From contig NZ_CAKVAM010000001.1 in the NCBI RefSeq assembly GCF_934725225.1, positions 248,001 through 312,000 on the forward strand: a DNA stretch of 64,000 nt, read 5' to 3'. The DNA comes from an uncultured Treponema sp. (GTDB lineage Bacteria > Spirochaetota > Spirochaetia > Treponematales > Treponemataceae). Made by a program: the position numbers and the translations under genes. This document shows positions 34,139 through 42,605 of this stretch, piece after piece. Below the pieces are notes generated by a model. It was not told the DNA's origin and ran no database searches. It was given only the letters and a program-made list of their open reading frames with translations. Within the stretch, counting starts at the first letter, position 1. Every line of letters starts with the position of its first letter.

Positions 34139-35593
34139 ATGAAAATCGCAAAGAAATTATTAAAGGCTACGCGGATTTTTTCAGCGTTTATATTGTTTTC
34201 TATTTTTGCTTCACAGTGTTTTTCCCAGTCTAATTCTTCAAGCTCAGACATAGATTCAGCAAAGCAGCGTCAGTTTCTTAAGGTTATAGATCAGCTTTAT
34301 TATTTTATTCAGCAGAATTATGTGGAGGAAGTTGACCCGCAGATTTTGTATGAAGGCGCGTTAAAGGGAATGCTGGGCGCGCTTGACGACCCTTATTCAG
34401 TTTATATGGCGCAGTCTGAATGGAGAAGCCTTACCGACACGACTGTTGGAAACTTTGGCGGCGTTGGACTTTCCATAACAAAGCCTCTTGTTTCCACGGA
34501 AGAAAAGCCGGCTTATGTTGAAGTTGCCGAGCCTATAGAAAATACTCCGGGCGCAAAAGCTGGAATTCAGTCAGGAGACTTGATTATTGAAGTTGACGGC
34601 GTGGACACTTCTACGATTACAATGGATGAAGTTTTGAGTATGCTGCGCGGAACTGTCGGTGAAAGTGTTACTGTAAAAATCCGCAGAAGAAATACTCTTG
34701 AATTTGAGCGGACTCTTGTGCGTGCTGTTATCCAAAATCCGTCTGTAAAATACGGAATGATTGAAGGCGAAAAAATCGGCTATTTGCGTCTTACAGAATT
34801 TTCTGTGAACACTGCCGCAAAAGTTCAGGAAGCTTTGGATTCATTCAAGGAAGCTTCGTTTAACGGACTTGTTATAGACTTGCGGAACAATGGCGGCGGA
34901 CTTTTGGACAGCGCGGTGGATATTGCGGATAAATTTATTGATGAAGGCATAATTGTTTCCACAAAAAGCCGTCTTGCTTACGAAAATGCGGTTTATCATG
35001 CTGTAAAAAGAAAAACTGTTGTGCGCGGCATTCCGATTGTTGTTCTTATAAACAGGGCGACTGCAAGCGCAAGCGAAATATTAAGCGGAGCTTTAAAAGA
35101 CACAAAGACTGCGTATCTTGTAGGCGAAAAATCATTTGGCAAAGGAAGCGTTCAAGTTCCGCGCGGACTTGTAAACAACGACGGATTTAAAATCACCGTG
35201 GCAAAATATTATTCTCCGAGCGACACAAATATTGACAAGATTGGAATCAAGCCGGATTTGGAAGTTCTTTACCCGGAATTTACAAAAGAAGAGGAAGAGG
35301 ATTGGCATGCTCTTGAGGAATCGGGCGCAATTGCAGATTACGTTGATTCTCATCAGGATATGACAGAAGCGGAAATTGCTTCCTATGCAAAAACCTTGCA
35401 GAAAAAATACAAGCTTGAAGAGCGCATTCTTAGAAAAATGATACGCAACGAGCTTGACAGGACACGTTCTCCGCGCCTTTACGATCTTGACTATGACAGC
35501 CAGCTTAAGGCGGCAATCGAAGTTATAAAGGGCGGAAACTTTGCGGAACTTATGGCTTCAACAAAAACTTTAAAAGAACAGCAGGAACAATGA
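34139..35593 (+). CDS. ctpA: C-terminal processing peptidase (S41)
   Basis: 484 residues with a signal peptide (about 1-29, ending FASQCFSQS). A PDZ domain (about 100-185, GVGLSITKP, PGAKAGIQSGDLIIEVDG) precedes the S41 catalytic core: the nucleophile Ser lies in RATASASEILSGAL and the Lys in GEKSFGKGSVQVP, forming the Ser-Lys dyad. Trims C-termini of exported proteins. GGAG four bases before the ATG. Coupled to rsmE by ATGA. Confidence 0.93.
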   Translation: MKIAKKLLKATRIFSAFILFSIFASQCFSQSNSSSSDIDSAKQRQFLKVIDQLYYFIQQNYVEEVDPQILYEGALKGMLGALDDPYSVYMAQSEWRSLTDTTVGNFGGVGLSITKPLVSTEEKPAYVEVAEPIENTPGAKAGIQSGDLIIEVDGVDTSTITMDEVLSMLRGTVGESVTVKIRRRNTLEFERTLVRAVIQNPSVKYGMIEGEKIGYLRLTEFSVNTAAKVQEALDSFKEASFNGLVIDLRNNGGGLLDSAVDIADKFIDEGIIVSTKSRLAYENAVYHAVKRKTVVRGIPIVVLINRATASASEILSGALKDTKTAYLVGEKSFGKGSVQVPRGLVNNDGFKITVAKYYSPSDTNIDKIGIKPDLEVLYPEFTKEEEEDWHALEESGAIADYVDSHQDMTEAEIASYAKTLQKKYKLEERILRKMIRNELDRTRSPRLYDLDYDSQLKAAIEVIKGGNFAELMASTKTLKEQQEQ

Positions 35594-36399
35594 GGCAATT
35601 TATTGTAGAAAGTCCGCTTGGCTCTGATGGCTGCATTTGCATCGAAGGAAAAAAATATCATTATCTTAGTTCTGTTTTAAGAGTTAAATGCGGCGACATG
35701 ATTTATGCAAGGCTTTTGGACAGTTCGCTTCAGCAGATGACTGTTGCAAAAATAGATTCTTGTGAAAAAAAAATAATTCTTCAGGCGGCAGGAAATTTAA
35801 ATTGCAACGATTCCATCTCGCAAGCAGTTCCTGTTTTGGAAAAGCCCAAGGCGGAAATTTATCTTTTTCAGTTTGAAGCAAAGCCTCCGAAAATGGATTT
35901 GATTATAAGGCAGGCTACGGAATGCGGAATCTGCGGAATAATTCCATTGGAAGGTGAATTCTGCCAAAAAGGAAACATTGAGTCCGCGCGGAAAAAGTCC
36001 GAATCAAAAGATGAACGCTGGCAAAGAATTATAACGGAAGCAAGACAGCAGAGCGGTTCTCCTGTTGAAACAAAAGTTTTTTCTTCGGTTTCGGTGGAGG
36101 CGGCTTGCACATTTTGGAGAAATTTGCAGGCGGAACATAAAACGGCGGTTGTTCTTTATGAGCGCAGCGACGGAACAAAGAGCATTTATAATGCGCTAAA
36201 AAATGCCGATGTTATAAAAAAAGAAAATGCGAAAATTGCAGTTGCGGTTGGCGCGGAAGGCGGAATTTCTGTGCAGGAAATCAGCATTATGAAAGAAAGC
36301 GGATTTATTCCCGTGCATTTTGATACAAATATATTGAGATGCGAAACTGCTTCTTTGTACGGAATTGCGGCTTTGCAGACTGTTTTAAGTGGAGAATAA
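35590..36399 (+). CDS. rsmE: 16S rRNA m3U1498 methyltransferase
   Basis: 269 residues. PUA-like N-terminus (KKYHYLSSVLRVKCGD) and SPOUT C-terminus (VAVGAEGGISVQEI, LRCETASLYGIAALQ), the trefoil-knot motifs of RsmE. Starts within the ctpA stop (ATGA). Length is slightly above the usual 240-250. Confidence 0.94.
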   Translation: MRQFIVESPLGSDGCICIEGKKYHYLSSVLRVKCGDMIYARLLDSSLQQMTVAKIDSCEKKIILQAAGNLNCNDSISQAVPVLEKPKAEIYLFQFEAKPPKMDLIIRQATECGICGIIPLEGEFCQKGNIESARKKSESKDERWQRIITEARQQSGSPVETKVFSSVSVEAACTFWRNLQAEHKTAVVLYERSDGTKSIYNALKNADVIKKENAKIAVAVGAEGGISVQEISIMKESGFIPVHFDTNILRCETASLYGIAALQTVLSGE

Positions 36400-36400
36400 A

Positions 36401-37141
36401 ATGGCGGTTCAACGTATAGAACTACTCGGAGTTCCTGTGGACGTTTGTTCTAAGCAGGATTTGGAAGAAAAGATTTTGCAGCTTTTGGAAAAAAAAGGTC
36501 CTTCTCAAATTTCATTTATAACAATCTGGGACTTTATGAAAATCCGGCGTAAAAATGAGTATGCGGAAAGCATAAGAAATGCCGACTTGATTCTTCCTAT
36601 TTCAAAGAGCATTTTGTCCGGGGCAAAGTTTCTTAACAAGACAGTTCCTTTCAGGCATAATCCATTTGACGCGTTTATAAGCATTCTTTCTATTCTTGAA
36701 AGCCGCTACAAGTCGTTTTATATTTTCGGCGGAAGGAAAAAAGCTCTTGCCGCTGCGGAAAAAAATATGCGTTCTACTTTCCGCGGACTTCAGATTGTGG
36801 GAAGGTGCGTTGGCTATTATCAGAAGCAGGACGAGGAAAATATTATTCAGGCGATTTCAAAAGCGTCTCCGTCTTTGGTTCTTGTGAGCGAAGGAATTAA
36901 AAAGAAAGATTTTTGGAGCTATTCAAATAAAGAAAGATTTTCCTCTGGAATTTTTTTATATTACCGGGACGCAGTTGGAATTTTGAGCAAAAGAATCAAG
37001 CGCGTAAATCCAAAAACTTTTGAAAAAGGACACGAAATTTGGGGCGAAATTATCAGAAATCCGCTTAGAATTTTTTTGATTTTTCCATTCTTGTGGTATA
37101 TAATTCTTCTTGTCTGGACAAAACTTTTTAAAAAGGATTAG
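36401..37141 (+). CDS. WecG/TagA/CpsF family glycosyltransferase
   Basis: 246 residues from the ATG at 36401, with GGAGAA at 36391-36396; an upstream GTG (36389) overlaps that site. The family pattern covers residues about 40-190: ADLILPISKSILSGA, YKSFYIFGGRKKALAAAEKN and SPSLVLVSEGIKKKDFW. A hydrophobic C-terminal segment (IFLIFPFLWYIILLVW) probably binds the membrane. Members add N-acetylmannosaminuronate-type sugars to undecaprenyl carriers; the substrate is unknown here. The usual GxPkQE motif is poorly preserved (SEGIKKKD). Confidence 0.78.
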   Translation: MAVQRIELLGVPVDVCSKQDLEEKILQLLEKKGPSQISFITIWDFMKIRRKNEYAESIRNADLILPISKSILSGAKFLNKTVPFRHNPFDAFISILSILESRYKSFYIFGGRKKALAAAEKNMRSTFRGLQIVGRCVGYYQKQDEENIIQAISKASPSLVLVSEGIKKKDFWSYSNKERFSSGIFLYYRDAVGILSKRIKRVNPKTFEKGHEIWGEIIRNPLRIFLIFPFLWYIILLVWTKLFKKD

Positions 37142-37147
37142 AGGCTT

Positions 37148-38209
37148 TTGCCAAGGGAGAGAATTTTAATAGTTTCAAGTAGAAAAGAATTTATTTCTTT
37201 TTGTAAAGTTGTTTTTGACCGGGACTTTGATTTCTTTTGCGTGCAAACAGGAGAAATTTCTTTTATCCGCCCGGAATTTTTTTTAGTTCTGGCAGTTTTA
37301 ATAGACGGCTCTTGCTTTTCTTCCAATGAATCTTCCTACATTTCTAAATTTTTTAAGAACACGCTTGAGCGTCCTGTTTTTGTTTGCTTTAAAGAATCCG
37401 ACTGCCTGAAATATGTTTCTGCGCTTGTAAAACTGAAAGGCAAAGTTTCTTCGTCCGGCAAAGATTTGTTTTGCGCCGAAAAACCTCCCGAATGTATTTG
37501 CGCGGAAAATAATTTGTGCCTTGGATTTAAAGCGCAGATTGAAATTGCCTGCAAGAGCGATTCCACAGTTTTGCTGCTCGGCGAAAGCGGTTCTGGAAAA
37601 AATCACACTGCCCGTTTTATCCATGAAAATTCAATAAGAAAAAACAATAAATTCACTTCTTTTAATCTTGCTGAAATAAACCCGAATTTAATTGAAAGTT
37701 CGCTTTTTGGTTCTATAAAAGGCTCTTTTACTGGAGCGGAAGAAAATTCTGGAATTTTTGAAGAGGCTTCTAACGGAACTCTTTTCATTGACGAAATTTG
37801 CGAACTTAGCCTTGAAAGCCAAGGAAAATTTCTTGGAGTTTTGGATTCAAGGGAATTCAGCAAAGTAGGAAGCAGCAAAAAAATTAGTCTTGATGCGCGT
37901 CTTATTTTTGCAACTGATTCAAAAATTTCAGAGCTTGTGGAAAAAAATCTTTTTAAAAAGCAGCTTTTTTACAGAATCAGCGTTCTGGTTATAAATGTTC
38001 CGCCGCTAAGAGAACGCAAAGACGAGCTTGTAAAAATTGCGGAGGACTGCGCTTCTGTGTTTGGAAAGAAACTTTCTGCCTGCGCAATTAAAAAGCTTCT
38101 GGATTTTTCTTGGCCGGGAAATATCAGGCAGCTGAAAAACTGCATTGAGCGTTCTTGTGTCAGCGCAAAAAAAGAAATTCTCTTTGCTGATGATATTATC
38201 TTTTTTTAG
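37148..38209 (+). CDS. AAA+ sigma-54-activator-like protein with degenerate receiver and no DNA-binding domain
   Basis: 353 residues from a TTG at 37148 with AGAGG just upstream. N-terminal 115 residues look like a response-regulator receiver whose acidic pocket is lost (RILIVSSRKEF instead of a DD pair). The AAA+ core has Walker A GESGSGKNHTARF, a GSFTGAEE version of the GAFTGA sigma-54 loop, Walker B GTLFIDEI and FYRISVLVINVPPLRER. It stops after the WPGNIRQLKNCIERS region, so the Fis-type helix-turn-helix is missing. It may act from solution or on another partner. Ends overlap the convergent SpoU gene by 14 bp. Confidence 0.75.
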   Translation: MPRERILIVSSRKEFISFCKVVFDRDFDFFCVQTGEISFIRPEFFLVLAVLIDGSCFSSNESSYISKFFKNTLERPVFVCFKESDCLKYVSALVKLKGKVSSSGKDLFCAEKPPECICAENNLCLGFKAQIEIACKSDSTVLLLGESGSGKNHTARFIHENSIRKNNKFTSFNLAEINPNLIESSLFGSIKGSFTGAEENSGIFEEASNGTLFIDEICELSLESQGKFLGVLDSREFSKVGSSKKISLDARLIFATDSKISELVEKNLFKKQLFYRISVLVINVPPLRERKDELVKIAEDCASVFGKKLSACAIKKLLDFSWPGNIRQLKNCIERSCVSAKKEILFADDIIFF

Positions 38210-38924
38210 AAAGTCCTGCCGCTTTGTCGAATATTTTTTCTATATATTGCGCTTCGCCTTCGCTTAATGCTGAGCGGGACAAAATATCGCGCCAGAAAAT
38301 TTCCATGTCTTTGCGGCCTGTAACAGAAAAAAATCCGATTTTCTGAAGATTGTCTGCGATTGTTGTTACAGTTTTTTTCAGTCTTTTTGAATCTATTGGC
38401 GTGTAGCCGATTTTGTTTTTTTCATTGTAGCGGAACAAAATGTAGCACATAATCTGCACGGCATGGCTTAAATTCAGCGAGCCGAATTCTTCGCTTGAAG
38501 GAATTGTAACGCCCATTTCGCATTCAAGGATTTCGGTGTCGTCAAGTCCGGTTCTTTCGTTGCCAAACACAACTGCGACTTTTCCGCCTTTATTTTCTGT
38601 TCCTGAAATTCTATTGGCTACTTTTGCAAATTCTTCCGGCAAAAGAAGCTTGCCTTTGCGCTTTTTTCCTCTCCGGCGGGTTGTTCCGCATGAGCAGACA
38701 CAGTCGGAGCAGGCTTCGGTTATTGAAGAAAAATATTCGGCATTGTCAAAAATATATGACGCATGAATTGCAAGAACGTGGACTTTTTCCAAGTCGATTT
38801 CTTCTTTTTTTCCTACAATCCGCAGTTTATGGATTCCGTTGTTTGCCATTGCCCTGCAAGCAGCTCCAATGTTCCTAGGTTCTTCCGGGCGCGATAAAAC
38901 TATAACGATATTGTCTAAATTCAT
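38196..38924 (-). CDS. SpoU/TrmJ-type RNA methyltransferase
   Basis: 242 residues. The start NIVIVLSRPEEPRNIGAACRAM and the knot motifs VVFGNERTGLDD and GSLNLSHAVQIMCY are those of TrmJ (tRNA Cm32/Um32 methyltransferase) and close SPOUT relatives. The C-terminal 70 residues are helical as in TrmJ. The RNA target is inferred from the family. Confidence 0.85.
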   Translation of the reverse strand: MNLDNIVIVLSRPEEPRNIGAACRAMANNGIHKLRIVGKKEEIDLEKVHVLAIHASYIFDNAEYFSSITEACSDCVCSCGTTRRRGKKRKGKLLLPEEFAKVANRISGTENKGGKVAVVFGNERTGLDDTEILECEMGVTIPSSEEFGSLNLSHAVQIMCYILFRYNEKNKIGYTPIDSKRLKKTVTTIADNLQKIGFFSVTGRKDMEIFWRDILSRSALSEGEAQYIEKIFDKAAGLSKKR

Positions 38925-38936
38925 AAAATCAAGTGG

Positions 38937-39485
38937 CTAGCCTAAAAAAACATTTCCGTTCTGGTCTATTACGATAATCGCTTTGCAGTCGGAGCATCTG
39001 AAACGTCCGCTTTTTACGGCTTTTAGTTTTTTGGAGCAAACTGGGCATTCAAAGATTTTCGGGAATGTGGAATCATTGCCGTCCTTTTCTTTTTTCAAAT
39101 AATCTTCTGCTTCTTCTACGGATTCTTTCATATTGAAAACCTGGCTGAATCCCAAGAGCTGGAAAACTTCAAAGACTTTTGGCTGAACTCCTGTAAAAAC
39201 AATTTCGCCGCCGTTTGATTTTGCATTTTTTTCAATTGAAGTGAGCGAGCCGATTCCAGTCGAAGAAACGTAAGTCAGATTCTGGCAGTTAAAAACAATG
39301 TTCTTAAATCCGGCTGAAATAATTTTTGCCGTTTGCTTTTGAAAATAATCTGAATTGTATGTATCGATGTATCCGCTAAGCGTTACAAGGATAGAATTTG
39401 AGGTTCCTTCAATTTTGCTAAGGAAAATTTCAAGGCTTCCGTCTTTTTCGTCATTAAAGCCTGGCACCAAGTCGTTGTTATCCAT
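38937..39485 (-). CDS. STAS-domain protein with C-terminal zinc ribbon
   Basis: 182 residues from the ATG at 39483-39485, with GGAG eight bases upstream; two upstream in-frame ATGs lie at or before the predicted RNA start and are rejected. The STAS domain (about 15-130; ILVTLSGYIDTYNSDYF, NLTYVSSTGIGSL) matches anti-anti-sigma factors, with the phosphorylatable Ser in SSTGIGS. The tail has CPVCSKKL and RCSDCKAI, a four-cysteine zinc ribbon. The fusion suggests binding to another partner. Strong TTGACA-17-TAGTAT promoter. No kinase or sigma factor nearby. Confidence 0.8.
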   Translation of the reverse strand: MDNNDLVPGFNDEKDGSLEIFLSKIEGTSNSILVTLSGYIDTYNSDYFQKQTAKIISAGFKNIVFNCQNLTYVSSTGIGSLTSIEKNAKSNGGEIVFTGVQPKVFEVFQLLGFSQVFNMKESVEEAEDYLKKEKDGNDSTFPKIFECPVCSKKLKAVKSGRFRCSDCKAIIVIDQNGNVFLG

Positions 39486-39524
39486 GTTATGCGCTCCAGA
39501 AAACATATTTTTAGAGATACTCAA

Positions 39525-39553
39525 ATACTATATCGAATTTCGCTAGCTGTCAA
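39525..39553 (-). promoter_or_regulatory. Promoter of the STAS/zinc-ribbon gene
   Basis: Minus strand TTGACA (39548-39553), 17 bp, TAGTAT (39525-39530). RNA start about 39517, giving a leader near 33 nt with a GGAG site. Confidence 0.7.
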
Positions 39554-39577
39554 ATTGCGCCGCGGATTTTGCCTTAA

Positions 39578-39606
39578 TTGTAAAGTTCACGTCTTTTTGA
39601 TATAAT
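39578..39606 (+). promoter_or_regulatory. Promoter of hisD
   Basis: TTGTAA (39578-39583), 17 bp, TATAAT (39601-39606). Confidence 0.65.
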
Positions 39607-39676
39607 TGAATTCTATTTTTAGGCTTGATTTTGAATCAGTATGAAAGCAGCTAAAAATGGAGAGGAGGCTATTTTA

Positions 39677-40990
39677 ATGATAAGAATTCAGAAAGCTGAC
39701 GAAGTTGAAGAAGAGTTTTTTTGCACTCGCAATTTTGGAGAATCCATAGAGTCAGTCCGCGATATTTTAAGAAATGTAAAGCTAAGAAAAGACGAAGCCT
39801 TGCGCGAATACAGCAAAAAATTCGATTTGGCTTCTCCGCATAATTTAAAAATTCCAGAGGAAACTTTAAAAGCCGCCGCGGAAAAAATGCAGTCCGAAAA
39901 TCCTAAGCTTTATGATTCTCTTTGCTATTCTAGGGATTTGGCTGTGCGTTTTGCAAAGAAACAAAGAGAATCTTTTGACGACTTTGAAATTGAGCTTGAG
40001 CCGGGAATTTTTACAGGCCAGAAAAATATTCCTGTTGAAAAAGCCGGACTTTATGTTCCTGCAGGAAGATTTCCGCTTGTTTCAACTGTTGTAATGACAA
40101 GTTCTCCTGCAATTGCTGCTGGTGTAAACGAAATTATTCTTTGCACTCCTCCGCGGAAAAATCCGGATGGAAGCGGCGAATCTTATGCTGATGAAAACAT
40201 AATGGCGGCGGCTTATATTTGCGGAATAAAAAAAGTGTTTGCTTGCGGCGGTTCTCAGGCGATTGCGGCGATGGCTTTTGGCACGGAATCAATTCCTGCC
40301 GTAGATGTTATTGTCGGTCCGGGAAATAAATATGTTGCGGAAGCAAAAAGGCTTGTTTACGGAACTGTTGGAATCGACATGATTGCAGGCCCTACAGAAG
40401 TTTTTATAATTGCCGACAAAACTGCGAATCCTGTTTGGGTTGCGGCGGATCTTTTGGCGCAGGCGGAACATGATGTTGTGGCTCAGCCTGTAATGGCAAC
40501 AGACAGTCTGGAGCTTGCTGAAAAAGTTTCCAAGGAAATTGAAAAGCAGCTTGAATCTTTGCCTACAAAAGCGACTGCGGAACAAAGCATAAATACTTTT
40601 GGGCGAATAATCGTTACTGAAAATCTTGAGCAGGCTGCGGAACTTGCAAACAAAAAAGCCCCGGAGCATTTGGAACTTGCGCTTGATTCTAGCCTTGAGC
40701 GTGAAAAGATTCAGTCGCTGGTTCATAATTACGGCTCGCTTTTTATTGGACACGGTGCTGCGGAAGTTTTCGGGGATTACGCCGCGGGCTTGAACCACAC
40801 ATTGCCGACTTCTGGAAGCGCAAGATTTACAGGCGGATTAAGCGTCCGTTCATTTATAAAAACTGTTACAACTTTGCGCACAGACAATACAAAATCCGGC
40901 GCAAAAAAATCCGCGGAATCTGCCGGATACTTGGGAGATGCGGAAGGACTTGCGGCTCATGCAAAGGCGGCAAGATTAAGACTTGAATAA
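39677..40990 (+). CDS. hisD: Histidinol dehydrogenase
   Basis: 437 residues from the ATG at 39677 with GAGGAGG upstream; an ATG at 39641 lacks such a site. Oxidises L-histidinol to histidine in two NAD+ steps. Diagnostic blocks: LYVPAGRFPLVSTVVM, VDVIVGPGNKYVAEAKR and LAQAEHDVVAQ (catalytic Glu-His and zinc ligands), with HTLPTSGSARFTGGLSV near the end. It is the only histidine gene in the window, overlapping a reading frame into def. Confidence 0.95.
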   Translation: MIRIQKADEVEEEFFCTRNFGESIESVRDILRNVKLRKDEALREYSKKFDLASPHNLKIPEETLKAAAEKMQSENPKLYDSLCYSRDLAVRFAKKQRESFDDFEIELEPGIFTGQKNIPVEKAGLYVPAGRFPLVSTVVMTSSPAIAAGVNEIILCTPPRKNPDGSGESYADENIMAAAYICGIKKVFACGGSQAIAAMAFGTESIPAVDVIVGPGNKYVAEAKRLVYGTVGIDMIAGPTEVFIIADKTANPVWVAADLLAQAEHDVVAQPVMATDSLELAEKVSKEIEKQLESLPTKATAEQSINTFGRIIVTENLEQAAELANKKAPEHLELALDSSLEREKIQSLVHNYGSLFIGHGAAEVFGDYAAGLNHTLPTSGSARFTGGLSVRSFIKTVTTLRTDNTKSGAKKSAESAGYLGDAEGLAAHAKAARLRLE

Positions 40991-41009
40991 AATTTTAAGG
41001 CTGGAAAAA

Positions 41010-41588
41010 ATGCGAATATGTAAACTTGGCGAAGATGTCTTAAGACAAAAATGTGTTCCTGTTGAACTCAATGAAATAAACGACGAGCTTCGAGCCACTT
41101 TAAATGAAATGTTTGAAACAATGATTAGCGCGGATGGCGTTGGTCTTGCCGCTCCTCAAGTTGGAATTTCAAAAAGATTTTTTGTAGTTATTTCAGATGA
41201 CAATGTGCGCCGTGTTTTTATCAATCCTGAAATCATAAAAACTTCCGCGGAAAATTCTGAATATGAAGAAGGCTGTCTTTCTCTTCCTGGCGTGTCTGAA
41301 AAGATTGTCCGCCCTGTAAAGATTTCTGTCAGCGCAATTGATGAAAATGGAAAACGCTTTGTTCTAGATGATGCTGACGGACTTCTTGCGAGAATTATTC
41401 AGCATGAAAATGACCATCTGGACGGAATTCTTTACATTGACAGAGGCGACGAGGAATTTAAAAACAAAACCGTAGAGCTTTTTAAGAAAAAGGCGGAGCG
41501 CGCTCAGAAAAAGCTTGCGGAAAAAGAAGCAAAAAAACGCAGCCTTGAAGCAAAACTTGCGGCTAAAAATGCAAAGAAAGGAAAATAA
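41010..41588 (+). CDS. def: Peptide deformylase
   Basis: 192 residues from the ATG at 41010 with AAGGCTGGA upstream; an earlier in-frame TTG inside hisD is less likely. All three motifs are present: GVGLAAPQVG, EGCLSLPG and the metal site QHENDHLDG (HExxH). Removes the formyl group from new proteins. The last 30 residues are a Lys/Ala/Glu-rich helical extension beyond the usual length. Directly followed by fmt, the usual partner. Confidence 0.96.
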   Translation: MRICKLGEDVLRQKCVPVELNEINDELRATLNEMFETMISADGVGLAAPQVGISKRFFVVISDDNVRRVFINPEIIKTSAENSEYEEGCLSLPGVSEKIVRPVKISVSAIDENGKRFVLDDADGLLARIIQHENDHLDGILYIDRGDEEFKNKTVELFKKKAERAQKKLAEKEAKKRSLEAKLAAKNAKKGK

Positions 41589-42602
41589 ATGCTGAAAGTT
41601 TTGTTTGGCGGAAGTCCGGCTTGTGCGGCAAAAGCACTGGAGCTTATTTTAAAAGACAGCGCAATGTCAAATTCAGTGCCGGAAGAAGAATATAAAATTG
41701 TCGGAGTTCTTACAAATCCTCCGTCTGCGCAAGGCAGGCACAAGGAGCTTATTCCGACAGAAGTTGAGCAGTACGCGCTTATCTGGAACCGGGCAAGAAA
41801 TGACAATGTCGCGGTTTTTTCTCCAGAACATATAAAGCAGCTTGAACGCGAGCAAATCGCAAGCCTTGAGCCTGATATTTTTGTCTGCTTTGCCTATGGA
41901 CATATTCTTGGTCCTAAGTTTTTTTCTTTGTTTAAATTCGGCGGAATAAATCTTCATCCGTCATTGCTACCAAAATATCGGGGTGCAACTCCTGTAAATG
42001 CCGCGATTCTAAACTGCGATGACGAAACAGGCTTTTCAATTCAGAAGATGGCTTTGGGCATGGATGAAGGCGACATTCTGTATCAGCAGAAAGAACGCTT
42101 GACCGGAACAGAAACAGCCGAGCAGGTTTTAAAGAACAGCGCGCTTTACGGCGGAATGAATATAACTCAAATTTTGCGCAAAATTGCAAAAACTGGAAAG
42201 CTCCCGGATTCGTTTCCGCAGGAAGGAAAAGCTTCTTATTGCTCAATAATAAAAAAGGAAGACGGAAAAATAAACTGGAACAACAGCGCGGAAAAAATCG
42301 ATGCGCAGATAAGAGCCTATACGCCTTGGCCGGGCTGCTTTACAACTTCTGGAAATCTTCAGCTTAGAATTTTAAAGGCGCGGGCGGCAAGCAAAGTTGC
42401 GGCTCAAGATCCTTCAGTTGTAAAGAACACTTCGGCAGTTCCGGGAACAGTTCTTGAGTACAACAAGCAGCGCGGAATTCTTATTCAGACAGGAAGCGGA
42501 GTTTTGATTGCTACAGAGCTTCAGTGGCAGGCAAAAAAAGCCATGGACTATAAATCTTTTATGAACGGAGCCAGAAATTTTATAGGCACTGTTTTGGAGT
42601 AA
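41589..42602 (+). CDS. fmt: Methionyl-tRNA formyltransferase
   Basis: 337 residues. Transfers formyl from 10-formyl-THF to Met-tRNAi. The active-site region NLHPSLLPKYRGATPVNAAIL, the SIQKMALGMDEGDIL block and a C-terminal OB-type domain (ARAYTPWPGC-like RAYTPWPGCFTTS) are clear. The ATG follows the def stop with no gap; AAGAAAGGAA precedes it. Confidence 0.95.
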   Translation: MLKVLFGGSPACAAKALELILKDSAMSNSVPEEEYKIVGVLTNPPSAQGRHKELIPTEVEQYALIWNRARNDNVAVFSPEHIKQLEREQIASLEPDIFVCFAYGHILGPKFFSLFKFGGINLHPSLLPKYRGATPVNAAILNCDDETGFSIQKMALGMDEGDILYQQKERLTGTETAEQVLKNSALYGGMNITQILRKIAKTGKLPDSFPQEGKASYCSIIKKEDGKINWNNSAEKIDAQIRAYTPWPGCFTTSGNLQLRILKARAASKVAAQDPSVVKNTSAVPGTVLEYNKQRGILIQTGSGVLIATELQWQAKKAMDYKSFMNGARNFIGTVLE

Positions 42603-42605
42603 ATG

